This document shows positions 1-11,719 of a DNA stretch of 64,000 bases, in pieces (position 1 is the stretch's first letter; each line of letters opens with the position of its first letter). The stretch covers positions 7,766,852-7,830,851 of the forward strand of contig NC_080042.1 in the NCBI RefSeq assembly GCF_012489685.1. Direction: 5' to 3'. The position numbers were made by a program, and so were the translations under genes. Under the pieces are notes generated by a model. The model was not told where the DNA came from. It searched no databases and was given only the letters and a program-made list of their open reading frames with translations. This DNA comes from Lotus japonicus. Its lineage: Eukaryota > Streptophyta > Magnoliopsida > Fabales > Fabaceae.

Positions 1-533
1 AAGGTAGTAAAGTGAAAAGGAAGCAAAGTAAAAAGCAACGTAAAAGATAGTGAAATGGCAAAATATAAAGTCAATAAGTGTCTTTGATCATTACCCTGTG
101 TAGGTGAAGGGGCTTGTAGAATAGCTTTGAGTCCTTTTGTCCATGGTGTGTCCTTTGGAGATGCATCTTTGACATGGTAAAATAGTCAAACTGAAGTTAG
201 TCAATAAAGATATGCAGATTGATTTGTGAGATTTTATTTCAATATTGCTTTACTTGTATAAATGGTTAAAAATTGGAAATGAAAATTGAAAAAGTATTGT
301 CAGTGGGATGACACATGGTATAATTTTGGAACTGGTTAATTGTTTGTCAAGGTAGGTTTTTAAAAATTAAAAGAACTGAAATTCAATGAAGATAGAGTAT
401 ATGATATAACTCTTTCTATAGAAAATTGATCTTATTGTTGATAAAATGTAAAGTGAATTAGAAGGGTGGAAACTGAATAACAGAAAACAAGTAATGACAA
501 GTATAGGAAATTCTAATTCTCTCTTGTATGAGA
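1..533. other. Flank left of the Sirevirus LTR; no gene seen
   Basis: AT-rich sequence with only short, unconvincing ORFs. No protein similarity, repeat structure or RNA gene was recognised. It should be the host flank into which the Sirevirus inserted. The five bases before the LTR are TGAGA (529-533), a candidate target duplication that cannot be tested because the other end of the element is lost. Confidence 0.5.
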
Positions 534-1847
534 TGCAATAAAGTAACACAAGAAAGGGGAGTTTGAATTGTGTTCTTGAAAATTACTTTTTAAAGTTTAG
601 TTTTATGAAAAGAATATTAGTTCTTAAGAAAAACGTTCAAGTATAACTTTTCACAAACTGTTCAGTGCAGCGGAAATAAAGTGATAGGACAGAACGATCA
701 GCACACAGAGATTTATACTGGTTCACCCTAAACGATTGGGCTACGTCCAGTACTTGGCCACCACCAAGATTTTCACTAGCAAGTATCAAGGACTTCTCCA
801 ATACAAGTATTAGTCAGGACTTCTCCAAGTATTATCACGGACTTCTCCAAGTATTCTGCAGGACTCCTCCTATAAGTATTGTACAAGACTTCTCCTAAAT
901 CTTACAAAGATTTATTACACTCTACAAGGTTTCTCTTCTTTCAAGAGTGAGGGTAGAGACTTTATGACACTGGAACTCTAAGTGTTTGGATTCAGATTTG
1001 ACTATTGAATTCACTTCAGAGTTACTACGAAAGTGAGACGAGAATGAAAGATATGACTCTTTTAATGTACGAGGTTTCTCTCTTTCACTAGGCAGAATTT
1101 AAGGCTTGTGTTTGACACTTAGGAATTTCTGCTTGAGCTTTGAATGCTGTTGAGAAGTTTGAAATAAATGCTTGAGTGCTTGAATTCTCAGAGTTAATGC
1201 TTCTTTCTTTAGATCTTCAAGAGTGGCTTAAATACTTGCTTGCTAATGTTGTAGCCGTTGTGAGATTATTTCCAACCGTTGAGATAGCCGTTATAAGGTG
1301 AGATCGAACTGTTGAATCAAGGGCTTGGTTAGTAGCTTCATTAAATGTTACTTCTGAAGCAAGTCTATCCTTTAGCTCAAAAGGTGATGTTTGTCAGCTA
1401 GTAGGTGGTGATAGACTTTGGGCTACTATTAAGATATGAGACAATTAGGCAATTTGATGTTGACGGCTTGTCCTTCCTCTTCGTTGGTCAGCGTGCCTTT
1501 TGCTAAAGCAAACTTGTCTTCATCTGATTCAGCTTGAACGAGATTCAAACTATTGTCATTAGATATGAATGTGGGACAATTGCTTGAAATCAAATTGATT
1601 CTTTGGCGCTCAAAATATTCTTTGGCAAATCTGACTAGTGACGTGTCATTAAACGGTCAGATGGTACGATAGTCACAAAATCCTTCTTGATAAATGATAG
1701 AACGTTGTAGCCTATTTCATATGGCAATGTTCTTCTGAAATAAAAGATATTGTTAGTAAATGAATTTTTTAATGAGCCTTCTATTTATAAAATTGTTATG
1801 ATCAAAATAAGATTTTTAAAAACGTTATGATGCGTTTGAACTTAACA
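534..1847 (-). repeat. 3' LTR of the Sirevirus (about 1.3 kb)
   Basis: The right edge is well supported: ...AACTTAACA at 1847 is followed by ATCTCCCC, so on the minus strand a polypurine tract precedes TGTTAAG. The left edge (TGCAATAAAG at 534, read as ...CTTTATTGCA on minus) is inferred from the TG/CA rule and is less certain. The LTR holds a run of short repeats at 788-900. Confidence 0.7.
788..900. repeat. Short direct repeats inside the Sirevirus LTR
   Basis: The core GGACTTCTCCAAGTATT recurs about five times with small changes and variable spacing (near 790, 817, 839, 863 and 888). This kind of internal repeat is common in U3 regions of plant LTRs, where it can act as an enhancer. No function is shown here. 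Confidence 0.7.
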
Positions 1848-2205
1848 ATCTCCCCTTTTTTGATAATGACAATTTTTAAAGAAAGAGGCAATTGAAATGA
1901 TAAACTCCCCCTGAGTTTAATAAGATTTTCAGAAGGATATTTTGAGCTTGAGAGTTTCAGAAGGAAATAAAGTTTTAAGTGTACTCCCCCTAAGTTTGAT
2001 AGAATGTTTTAAGTTCGATGGCTTTATTAAAAACCTAACTCTTTCTCTTTTCTCCCCCTTTGGCATTATTAAAAAGAGACATGCATAGAGAGAAGATATA
2101 GCATAACTTAGAGAACGATAGATAAAGCTTGCAGAAAATAAAAGTGCAAATTGTTCAGCAATGTAAATAACATAGAGTGAGTTTTAAAAAAAAAAAGAGT
2201 GGCCA
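1848..2205 (-). other. Env-to-LTR spacer with multiple polypurine tracts
   Basis: Four C-rich tracts on the plus strand are purine-rich on the element's strand: near 1849-1857, 1904-1911, 1983-1990 and 2051-2058. Sireviruses typically carry several such tracts before the 3' LTR. The one touching the LTR at 1848 is the likely primer for plus-strand DNA synthesis. No gene lies here. Confidence 0.75.
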
Positions 2206-2577
2206 TTAGCCAAAATGGTCCACGATCAGATCAAGCTTGTACTCTTCAAAGTCACTTATGCGAACATATTGAGCATCCAGAGGTTGATCTACATTGCCTT
2301 GCTCGTCTCCTTGTTCAGTATCCACATCAGAAGGAATGATCTCTTCTTCAGCATGTGTACTGTTCAGCGGGGCTGAACATTCACCTTCATCATACATTTT
2401 ACCTTTGCCTTTGACAACATGAAGCTTCTCCGGACGAAGAAGAATCTCTGGAATGTTCCTTGGTAGGAGAACATAAACCCAGTTCCCCAGGATCATGATT
2501 AGAGCAGTGACTCTGTTTAGTAGAGAGTAGGACAGTGTGCCAACATATCCTTCAGTGACACAGAGTTGCCATTCATT
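2206..2577 (-). pseudogene. C-terminal extension of the env-like ORF beyond an in-frame TAG
   Basis: These 124 codons are in the same frame as the 657-codon env-like ORF and are separated from it only by a TAG at 2578-2580. The frame stays open down to 2206. It begins with a hydrophobic stretch rich in Leu, Val, Ile and Tyr (about 30 residues), a candidate membrane segment, and ends in an acidic tail. The simplest reading is that the TAG is a mutation and this is the lost C-terminus. Translational readthrough is possible but has no supporting context. Confidence 0.6.
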
Positions 2578-4551
2578 CTAGTCCGGTACCTTGGTGGCTT
2601 CTACATGAAACTTGTATCCAACATCTGAGGGTTTCTTCCATGAAAAGGATACAGAACGGTTGGGTGATTTTTCAATTCTCTTGATCAACTTTTCTTGAAA
2701 ATCCTTGGAAGAGGCCTTGGACGTTCCTGCAGTGCGTCTGCGTTTAATGGCAGAAGACACTAGCGTCTGAAGACGCCTCTTTCTAACTTGAGAAAGGGTG
2801 CAGAGAGTGCCTGGCTTGGAGGTACAATGTTTGGGGCTTTCAAGTGTGGAGCCTTGTTGAGGCTTTTGAATGGGTATACCAGCTTGTGTTGTCAAGGTGG
2901 GCAGAGAAGTACTGAACAGTTGGGATCTTGATTCAGTTTGTTGAACAATGTGTTCCTCATCAGAGAAATCCATAGCTGTGACAGGAGAAAACTTTGGTGA
3001 ACTATGATCAGTGGGATTCACAGTGAGGTCTTCTTGGTTTGGAGTAGGGGAGAGTTGTTTTGGTGAGTGGTGTGGTGGAGGTGAGGTCTTGTGAGGATCA
3101 TATGAATCATCAAACAATGAATTAACAAATTCTTGATTTGAGATTTCAGCGTTTACCTCAAAGTGTGGAAATTCGATGTCCAATGTTTTGGCAATGGTGG
3201 AGTGGATGATAAAGTCTTCTTCATACTCAGGTTCAGCAGGTTCATTGTCGAGTGTCTTCCGTTTACTGTATTTGAGCTTCTGAACAGGTACAGTTGGTTC
3301 ATCACTGAATTGCTTCCTCAAGCGCTTAAGCTTCTTCTTCTTGGGTTCTGCGATCTTGCTGGCAGGAGACCCTTGTCCAGATCTTGTTCTGGAAGAAACT
3401 GGATTTGAATCAGACTGTACAGGCACTCCACCCTTAGTGATCTTGATTGAACGTTCCTTGGTGCACTTCTTTGACACTTCCCTGGACTGTTCCAACTCGT
3501 CCTCAGGGAACGGCGTGATACGCAAGGCAGGATTCACGGTTTGTTTGCCTGGAACCGTTCTTGCTTGTGCATCCAAATCCTTCAAAGTCTTCACTTTCTG
3601 TTTGACACCTTTGTTTGTTTGTTCTCTTTCTCTTTCAGCTCTTCTCTTCTTAGTAAGATATTCAACTGGAACTTCTGAATCATCATATTGAAGATTCATT
3701 TTGCCAACATCTCCTAGCTTGATAGGAGTGGGCCAAATGATATCATCCTCTATCCTTTCTTCCTTGTTATTCAGAAATTCTTGTGTGATTCCTTTCTTCT
3801 CAAAGATCACAGTCAACAGAGATCCAAAAGGAAGAAATCCTTTTCCCATATCCAGAAAGTTTATTAAGTAACTCCAGATTAAGTGAGCAGGATTTACCTT
3901 CACCTTTTTTATGATTTTGTAGAGTGCATATCTTGCATGGGCATTGACGTGCCCTCTTGCACCATCCTTTGGTAGGACCACCTTGCTGATGACTGCATTT
4001 GTAAACTTCAGCTCTTCTCTGAGGTTGTTCACTTCCACTGTTATTGGTTCTTCCTGATCCTTCCAAATGCACCGATAATCTTCAGTGCTTGACCACCAAT
4101 TCGGGTTGTATTTTTCACCTTGATCCAGACTTACATCAAGAGCATCAACAACATCTTTTTGAGTAACTTCAATGATCTTGTTGTTGGCCCTTGACTTGAT
4201 CAACTCACGGTTTTTCACCACAGCGCAATCAAAGAATTCCTTGACCAAAGGCACATACACTTCCCTTTGAGACACAGTGTACACCCTGTCCCAGTCTTGA
4301 TGAAGAAGGTCTGGGAGACCATCCATCTTCACGCAAGCAAATAACTTCATATCTAAGTATCTTGGTGAAACAAGTGCATTGTCACCAAGCTTTTCAGTCT
4401 TCACAGCGCCAATCTCTTTGTTCTGTACTGATCTGTACAGAGCAATCTTCTCAGATCTTCTCTTAAATATTTCCATCTCCGCCTTGGAGTGTGGTAGCTT
4501 TCCTCCTTTCTTAGAGGGGGCCTTAGCGGCGGTTGCTAGAACTCCGGCCAT
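2578..4551 (-). CDS. Envelope-like protein of a Sirevirus (ORF after pol)
   Basis: A 657-codon ORF on the same strand as pol, about 485 bp downstream of its stop and in a different frame. The N-terminal part is Lys-rich. The middle (about residues 70-250) resembles the region widespread in plants and catalogued as a putative plant transposon protein domain; ARYALYKIIKK and the segment around LPFGSLLTVIF are the parts that suggest this. The rest is a low-complexity Ser/Pro/Lys-rich tail. This position and make-up fit the env-like ORF of SIRE1-type elements, whose function is unproven. The ATG at 4551 starts MAGVLATAAK. An in-frame TAG ends the ORF, and 124 further open codons follow, so the original protein was probably about 782 residues. 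Confidence 0.7.
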   Translation of the reverse strand: MAGVLATAAKAPSKKGGKLPHSKAEMEIFKRRSEKIALYRSVQNKEIGAVKTEKLGDNALVSPRYLDMKLFACVKMDGLPDLLHQDWDRVYTVSQREVYVPLVKEFFDCAVVKNRELIKSRANNKIIEVTQKDVVDALDVSLDQGEKYNPNWWSSTEDYRCIWKDQEEPITVEVNNLREELKFTNAVISKVVLPKDGARGHVNAHARYALYKIIKKVKVNPAHLIWSYLINFLDMGKGFLPFGSLLTVIFEKKGITQEFLNNKEERIEDDIIWPTPIKLGDVGKMNLQYDDSEVPVEYLTKKRRAEREREQTNKGVKQKVKTLKDLDAQARTVPGKQTVNPALRITPFPEDELEQSREVSKKCTKERSIKITKGGVPVQSDSNPVSSRTRSGQGSPASKIAEPKKKKLKRLRKQFSDEPTVPVQKLKYSKRKTLDNEPAEPEYEEDFIIHSTIAKTLDIEFPHFEVNAEISNQEFVNSLFDDSYDPHKTSPPPHHSPKQLSPTPNQEDLTVNPTDHSSPKFSPVTAMDFSDEEHIVQQTESRSQLFSTSLPTLTTQAGIPIQKPQQGSTLESPKHCTSKPGTLCTLSQVRKRRLQTLVSSAIKRRRTAGTSKASSKDFQEKLIKRIEKSPNRSVSFSWKKPSDVGYKFHVEATKVPD

Positions 4552-5036
4552 TAGGTTAGGAATAGGAGGGGTTTTCAGATAGAAATTTTTTTTTTGCTTT
4601 GCTTAGAGGAGAGAGAGTCTATTTTGCAAATGAGATAGCGTGGGTAGATTGCAAAGATCTTGGGTGAATATGTTGATTTGGAATATGGAATGACGGTTTT
4701 GGAAACAAGTGCAAAAAGGCGGTTTCTTTTGAAAAGGAAAATATTAAACAAATGTGTTGTGGTTACACGCGCGATAAAAGCTGACACGGTAACAGTTGAG
4801 CATTGAATGTGATGCGACTTTTCAGAAATGAAAAGTTGAAGCACGTGTCCCTGATATGATGACGTTGAACTTTTCACAATCAAATTTTCATGAGTCACTG
4901 AATAGTGGTAGTTAAGAGAATCATGGTACGATGCAACATGTGAATAGAAGATTTGAAACTTCTGAACTGTACTAGTTCATTCATCGAACAGTACCTGCAT
5001 AAAAGTAAATTTACATATATATATATATATATATAT
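4552..5036 (-). other. Spacer between pol and the env-like ORF
   Basis: No convincing coding sequence. It contains an (AT)n microsatellite at about 5014-5036 just after the pol stop codon. It would serve as the leader of the env-like ORF. Confidence 0.6.
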
Positions 5037-5299
5037 TCAATTTGCGAAATGCATATTGATTCTTTCCCTTAGGTCAGAGAATCTGCCTTCCAGTAGAGGT
5101 TTGGTCAAGATGTCAGCAAGTTGATCTTCAATATGAACATATGACATATCAATATGTCCTTTTCCAACTAGATCTCTTATGAAATGATGTTTAATTTCAA
5201 TGTGCTTCGTCCTTGAGTGTTGAACTGGATTCTTTGCAATGTTTATAGCACTTGTGTTGTCACAAAGTAGAGGTATGTGATTTTCATGAATGTTGTAAT
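5037..5299 (-). pseudogene. C-terminal end of Sirevirus pol (end of RNase H), cut off by a solo LTR
   Basis: On the minus strand this reads as the usual Copia C-terminus, with an IADILTKPL-like segment near the end and a TGA stop at 5037-5039. It is the continuation of the pol ORF at 8854-11719. Removing the LTR and one copy of the GTAAT duplication keeps the frame exactly, so the insertion was the only break at this point. Confidence 0.85.
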
Positions 5300-5490
5300 T
5301 GTAAGACCCAGGATTTTAGAATTAAATAAATAATTAATTTCCAACTCACGCATAGGTTTTTGTGTGAGCGTGAGAGAAACTTGACTTGTGTTTAATGTTT
5401 GGATTAGTGTTATGAAGAAGAAAGTTCAGGAAATGGTTAAGAATAGTTCTATAGTCGCTATAGGTTATAGCACGAGCTTTATTCACTCTT

Positions 5491-5688
5491 AGGGCGAAAG
5501 TGTTAGTAAAAGGCTAATCCGCTCTTAAAGCACTGTAGAAGCGGAATTCAAAAATATTCAGAGGATTATAAGAATTTCTCTTATTCCTTAGGGCGAAAGC
5601 GTTAGTAAAAGGCTAATCCGCTCTTAAAGCACTGTAGAAGCGGAATTCAAAAATATTTAGAGGATTATAAGAATTTCTCTTATTCCTT
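5491..5688. repeat. 99-bp tandem duplication in the solo LTR
   Basis: The block beginning AGGGCGAAAG at 5491 is repeated from 5590 with very few changes (for example GTGTTAG versus GCGTTAG). The other LTRs of this family have a single, diverged copy at the equivalent place. Confidence 0.9.
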
Positions 5689-6077
5689 TCCACGACGAGT
5701 GTTTCGACAAGAAACCCTGGATTGTACGAACGATCGATTTCGATTCTCGGAAGTTTGCCGAAACCGAGTTCCTGTTAGCTCAAAAACCTTAAAGTAAACT
5801 GTTGATGAAGATTTTTTCTATTCGGAGCTTCAAATGAAGATTCCAAACGCGTTCACCCATTTCTTTCAATGTTTCCAATCTTTCTTCAGAAGGAAGTTTC
5901 TGCATCTGACATTCGCTGCAAAAAGTAGTTTTTCGGGTAAAATAGATTTACACCGACTTTGGATCGTTTGCTTTAATTCTGAGAAACCTGTTTTGAGTTC
6001 TGGAATTCTGTCGCCAGAACCTATCTTAGAATTCACGGAGGAATGTGCAGGAAAAATCGGAATCGCGAAATATTCAT

Positions 6078-6106
6078 TTTCCCGCGTTTTCCATTTTCTA
6101 TATATA
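6078..6106 (+). promoter_or_regulatory. LTR core promoter: E2F-like site and TATA box
   Basis: TTTCCCGC (6078-6085) fits the E2F consensus TTTSSCGC. It lies about 12 bases before CTATATATA (6098-6106), a strong TATA box. The same pair at the same spacing occurs in the two LTRs of the complete element and in the right-hand LTR on the minus strand. Confidence 0.65.
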
Positions 6107-7532
6107 GCTTGAAAAATGAAAAAAAAAAAAACAAAAAACATCACCATTTTCACCATTGTGGCAGTGGGTTTCTTGGAGGAAGGAGGAGAAAAAGATTTTT
6201 GTCGATTCTTGTCTGATCGTCGCTCTGTTCGTTGCTACGCGTAGGCCTCGAGGTACTGATGCTTTTCCTTACCTCTGATCGTAAATTCTGTCGCTTTTCT
6301 CTATGTTTTTCTGTGCTCAAAGTTTCGAGCTTTTTGTAAAACTGTCCAAATAACTTGATTTCAGTGTCTAAACTTATTGCCTGCATGCCCAAGAACATGA
6401 ATATCCAGTTGTTTTCCGCTGAATCTCGCTGAATCTCCGCATAGATCAAATTCTGTAGAAATACCCATTTTTATGCTGAGGTTCCGCTTTTTGAATCAAA
6501 AACTCTCGACTGAGCTTAGCGTTAGTAGGATTAGTCGTCATAATCGTCGTTGGTGTCGACCCCATCTAATTTGTTTTTCAAAATTCTGATTTTGAGTTTC
6601 CGAGCTAAAAATATTGACCAAAACACCCCTGCGATAGTTTTCAACCCGATAATTTTTCTGAGAGTTTCCCTGGCCTAGATATCGCCTAAGAATACCTAGG
6701 AATTAAATCAGATCGAAGAAAAAGTTCGGAAACCCTATTTTTGAGAGTGGCCGAAACCTGTTTGTTAGGGTACCGTGTCCAAAAATAATTTTTGGGTCTC
6801 TATGACCTGAGCTATAGCGTAGCTCTTTCGATTGTCGAAATTTTGGCTCCGGTTTCGTGTCATTCCGAGTTCTGTAGCTCGAGTTATGCGCATTTTAGCG
6901 AAAACATGTCTTATTGTCCATTCGTGCCTAAATGTCGAACTCTAGAGCTTCGAAAGACTATTTTCGGGTTTTGATAGTGTTATTAGTTGTTTTGTTTCTT
7001 AGCGACTAAGCAATGATACTTTGCTTAAGGTTTGGAACGAGTTGAGCTGAGGAAAGAGACTTTGGAGCAATTGGTGAGGTTTCACAACTGAGGAGGACGC
7101 CCGGGGAACTTGCTGAGTTCGGGAGCTTTATTTTGGATTGGACTGGGATGTTGAGCTTGGATGGAGAAATTGGCTAAGGTAAGGGTAACTCGGTTTTAGC
7201 GCGTCTTTGAGTCTTGCATGTTTTTATCGCACTGCATGCGTTTGAGATGAAGATGTTTAAGTTTGATTAGCATTTGATTATGACTGTTGTACTGAACTGG
7301 GAAAATGTTTTCTGGAGGCTTCGGCCTAGTGAACTTATTGAGACGTGTGTCTCCGTTTTCTGAGAGGCTTCGGCCGTTTACTGGTTTATGTCATTGAGTT
7401 GAGTTGACGTATGCTTGTTGATATTAAGAGTAACATAGGGTTATGCTGTCTTGATTATTGGATTTGAAATTGTTGATATATATTTGTGCATATGCGTTGT
7501 TGGATTGTACTGTGTGGCCTTCGTGGCGTTAT

Positions 7533-7852
7533 TAAGTGGCGATGAGGAGGTGTGGTCCTATCATTGTCCCGTCTTGTGAGACGCTAAGTGGCGATCAGGA
7601 GGTGTGGTCCTATGATTGTCCCGTCTTGTGAGACGTTATAAGTGGCGATCAGGAGGTGTGGTCCTATGATTGTCCCGTCTTGTGAGACACTAAGTGGCGA
7701 TCAGGAGGTGTGGTCCTATGATTGTCCCGTCTTGTGAGACGTTATAAGTGGCGATCAGGAGGTGTGGTCCTATGATTGTCCCGTCTTGTGAGACGTTATA
7801 AGTGGCGATGAGGAGGTGTGGTCCTATCATCGTCCCGTCTTTTGAGACGTTA
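7533..7852. repeat. Minisatellite of about 53 bp, six copies, in the solo LTR
   Basis: Units beginning TAAGTGGCGAT start at 7533, 7585, 7639, 7691, 7745 and 7799. Spacings alternate between 52 and 54 bases, hinting at growth in two-unit steps of 106 bp. Confidence 0.95.
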
Positions 7853-7899
7853 TTGATTGACTCATATTGTTGGTTTTTTTGTCATCTGATATGTTAAGT

Positions 7900-8215
7900 G
7901 GTTGATAGCTGAGTTAATCTATATTGTTGAGGATTGTTGATATCTGATTTGATGTTATATTGTTAAGGTTGTTGATATCTGATTTGAGGTTATGTTGTTG
8001 AGGATTGTTGATATATGATTTGACGTTATGTTTTGAGAATTGTTGATATATGATTTGATGTTATGTTGTTGAGGATTGTTGATGTCTGATTAAATGTTAT
8101 ATTGTTGAGGTTATTGTTATTTGATTTAAATATGTTATTATGTTGCTGATATCTGATTAAATCTATGTTGTTGATATCTGATTTGATTTCATGTTGTTGG
8201 ATATATGTTGTCATC
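7900..8215. repeat. Degenerate TTGTTGATATCTGATTTGAT repeats
   Basis: The core GTTGATATCTGATTTGATGTTATGTT, in varied forms, recurs about eight times between 7900 and 8215, separated by GTTGAGGATT-like spacers. It is AT-rich and non-coding, and ORFs across it are by-products of the repeat. Confidence 0.8.
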
Positions 8216-8853
8216 TATCTTGAACTAAGTTGATAACTTATGTGCCATGTTACACACTTAAACCTTGATAGCATGCTTTTCTCTTTTATACGTGGTAATG
8301 GCATGGAGTTAACCCTTTCTATTTGCTACTTGTTGTTTGGGCGCTTAACGCTATTAGGCGATGGAGGACTGTCGATGAAACTTGACCTTTGCACGAGTCG
8401 GAGCTGAAGACATGAAGAGTAGAGTCGGGTTTAAGGTTAGAGCCTTGGGTTAGAGAGCTTACCGTTATTGGTTTAAGCTTGCCTAATAATTGTTAGGAAT
8501 TTGCATTTGAGATTTGGGGTAGGTTCCGATGCATTGCTTTCTTGCGGTTCCCCGGTGTGGAGATCGTAGGGAGTAGGTCGGATTAGGGTGTTGTGGCATA
8601 ACAGATTTCCTGTTGGATCTGATTTCATTCGTTAGATTTGTAGTTGTGTTCTTTCGTTCATACATTCGGGAACTTGCCTTGGTCAAGGCTTGATGTAGAT
8701 TTTATTTACTGTTGGGTGTAGGCATTACATGTTTTGAAAACAATTCAAAAGAAAAAAATAATACTCGTGTTTATACATTCGTTTGGAAAATATTGCATAT
8801 TTACTTTGATAGGTTACTAAAGTGACACCCGAAATTCGGGGCGTTACAGTAAT

Positions 8854-11719
8854 CTTCAAGTTGATGCTTGATCCATAGTAGTTGAGTGTAACATGAGCTT
8901 GCTGCGACATACTCAGCTTCAGCAGTGGATAGAGATATGGTACTTTGTCTTTTGCTAGACCAAGAGACTAAACAGTTTCCTAGAAAGTGACATCCTCCAC
9001 TAGTGCTTTTCCGCTCTACTCTATCTCCAGCATAGTCAGCATCACAATATCCACTTAACCTGAAATCACTACCTTTCTCATATAATAGACCAAGATTAGC
9101 AGTACCTATCAAGTATCTAAATATGCGTTTAACAGCACTAAGATGAGATTGTTGAGGGTTTACCTGGAATTTGGCACATAAACAAACACTGAACATAATG
9201 TCAGGTCTGCTTGAGGTAAGGTACAATAGAGATCCTATCATTCCTTGGTACGATGTTGGATCAACGGGTGAGCCTTCATCATTCTTGTCTAGGACTGTAT
9301 TTGGATACATAGGAGTGTTCATCTTGCTTGAATTGTGCATACTGTACTTCTTGAGCATATCTTTGATGTACTTAGTATGATGTATGTAGATCTTGTCTTT
9401 TTCTTGCTTGATTTGAAGACCAAGGAAAAATTTCAGTTCTCCCATCATACTCATCTCGAATTCGCTTTGCATGAGGGTAGAAAATTCCTTGCATAGATTA
9501 TCACTAGTGGCTCCAAAGATGATATCGTCAACATACAGTTGTACAAGGATGTAGTCATCATTTAATTGCTTTCTGAATAGAGTGTTGTCAATCTGCCCTC
9601 TTGTGAAACCGTTCTTCATGAGGAAGCTACTCAGGCGATCGTACCAAGCCCTTGGAGCTTGTTTTAGGCCATACAGAGCTTTCTTGAGTTTGAATACATG
9701 CTCAGAAAAAGATGGTTCCTCAAATTCTGGAGGTTGTTTCACATATACTTCTTCTTCTATTACTCCATTTAGAAATGCACTTTTGACATCCATTTGGTAC
9801 AGTTTGATGGAGTGTTGACATGCAAACGCTAGGAGAATGCGGATTGCTTCAATTCTGGCTACTGGAGCAAAGGTTTCTGTGTAGTCAATTCCTTCTTGTA
9901 GATTGTATCCTTGAGCTACAAGTCTTGCTTTATTTCTAGTCACTTTTCCATTTTCATCCATCTTGTTTCTAAACACCCACTTGGTACCAATGATTGATTT
10001 TCCTTTCGGCTTGGGTACAAGTGTCCAGACTTCACTTCTTTCAAATTGATTCAGTTCTTCTTGCATAGCTAGAATCCATCCTTCATATTGTAGGGCTTCT
10101 TCTACGGTCTTTGGCTCAATTTCTGAAATGAATGCACTGTTGGAGTTTTCTCTGAAAGCTGACCTTGTTCTGACTTTTTCTGAGACACTTCCAATAATTT
10201 GTTCTGGTGGATGGTCTGATTTATATTTCCAATCCCTTGGCAATGAAATGCCACTGGAAGTCATGACTTGATCGGACTGTTCTTGAGTTTCCAAAGGTGA
10301 AATAGTGGACTGTACTGTGGGTGAGTTATCTGAGGGTTGAGCTTCTTTGGAGATTTCATCATCCTCAGGATCAGAGAGGTCAAGGTTTAGAAAATCTCTT
10401 TCTAACCGATCGGTTGAGTCGATTGAATGATCATCAAACTTGACATTGATGGATTCTTCTACTGCTTTTGTCCTTGAGTTGAAAACTCTGTACGCTTTGG
10501 AATGAGTAGAGTATCCCAAGAGGATTCCTTGATCCGATTTGTTGTCGAAATTTCCAACGTTGTCTTTAGTGTTGAGAATGAAGCATTTGCATCCAAAGGG
10601 ATGAAAGTACGAAACAGTTGGACGTCTTCCACGCCCTAACTCATATGGAGTCTTCTTCATCATAGGCCGCATGAGTATCCTGTTATGAATATAGCATGCA
10701 GTTTCAATAGCTTCAGCCCAAAAGTACTTAGGTAGAGAAGTCTCACTTAGCATTGTTCTCGCCATTTCTTGAAGTGATCTGTTCTTCCGTTCAGCAACAC
10801 CGTTTTGTTGAGGAGTTCTAGGAGCAGAGAATTGATGAGTGATACCTTCTTGTTCACAGAACTGTTCAAATTCTTCATTTACAAATTCTCCTCCTCGATC
10901 ACTGCGGATGGTTGAGATGCAGTATCCTTTTTCGTTCTGTACTCTCTTGCTTAAGATCTTGAATGCCCGCAATGTTTCATCCTTGTTTGTTAGGAAGAAC
11001 ACCCAACAAAATCTCGTGTAGTCATCGATTATGACAAGACAGTATCTTCTTCCAGAAATACTAGCTACTCTAGTAGGACCAAACAAATCCATATGTAACA
11101 GATCCAGAGGTTTGCTAGTGCTAACAAAGTTCTTAGCACGACAGGAGGTACGATGCTGTTTGCTTTGAGCACAAGCAGAACATGTAACATCAGATTTGAT
11201 ATTGAGTTTTGGCAAACCACGTACTAAGTCATTACTTATGATTTTAGTAATGGTCCTTAAGGAAGCATGCCCTAGCTTCCTATGCCAAAGCCAAGTACTC
11301 TCCTCTGATGATACTAGACATGTTACATTTTGACTTGCTAGGTTTTCCAAGTTCGTCTTATATAGATTCCCTTGTCTCTGAGCTTCAAAGATGATCTTCT
11401 CATCGGTATCAGTGACACTACACTTCACTTTATTAAAGGAAACAGTGAACCCACTATCACATAATTGGCTTATGCTAAGTAGATTATGTTTTAATCCTTC
11501 AACCAACAGAACGTTGCTAATCACAGGAAGACGTTCCTTACCAACATTACCTTCACCAATGATGAGTCCCTTTTGGTTTCCTCCGAAGATAACTGTTCCA
11601 CCATTTCTTTTAGTTTGGATCTTTGGGAACATAGACCTTTCTCCCGTCATGTGACGTGAGCATCCACTGTCCAGGTACCATTGTTGGCGTTTCCTTCGTT
11701 CTGTTAAGTAGGTCTGCAA
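8854..11719 (-). CDS. Sirevirus pol: protease end, integrase, reverse transcriptase, RNase H (interrupted)
   Basis: About 955 codons are open without a stop up to the solo-LTR insertion. Domains in order: the Copia protease motif YLDSGCSRHMTG (residues 15-26); the GAG-pre-integrase/HHCC region with WLWHRKLGH and CSACAQSKQH; the integrase core (IIDDYTRFCW, IRSDRGGEF, NGVAERKNRS, giving D, D and E); reverse transcriptase with WVFRNKMDENGK, MDVKSAFLNG and the catalytic YVDDIIFG near residue 740; RNase H with DADYAGD and STAEAEYVA. This is the domain order of Ty1/Copia. The C-terminus lies at 5037-5299 beyond the solo LTR. The ORF start at 11719 is only where the frame opens; upstream protease/gag sequence lies in another frame. 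Confidence 0.93.

Larger units (their letters stand above)
5300..8848 (+). mobile_element. Solo LTR of the chromovirus family (3,549 bp), inserted in the Sirevirus pol
   Basis: It starts TGTAAGACCC and ends GGGGCGTTACA, and is flanked by perfect 5-bp duplications GTAAT (5295-5299 and 8849-8853). The ends and many internal blocks match the LTRs of the complete chromovirus at 39025-55701: the TATA region, the stretch near ACCCCTGCGA, and the terminal ACTAAAGTGACACC. No internal coding region is present, so it is a solo LTR left by LTR-LTR recombination. It carries its own tandem repeats at 5491-5688, 7533-7852 and about 7900-8215. Confidence 0.93.

Noticed and set aside
5834..6449. ORFs of about 90-100 codons around the LTR TATA box
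   Set aside because: They overlap on both strands, span the promoter, and are not preserved in the other LTRs.
7533..7852. Regular repeats as a CRISPR array
   Set aside because: The 52-54-bp units are contiguous with no unique spacers, in a eukaryotic LTR. The 34-bp repeat at 60280 is rejected for the same reason.
8026..8214. Asn/Ile-rich minus-strand ORF
   Set aside because: Comes from the TTGTTGATATCTGATT repeats in the solo LTR.
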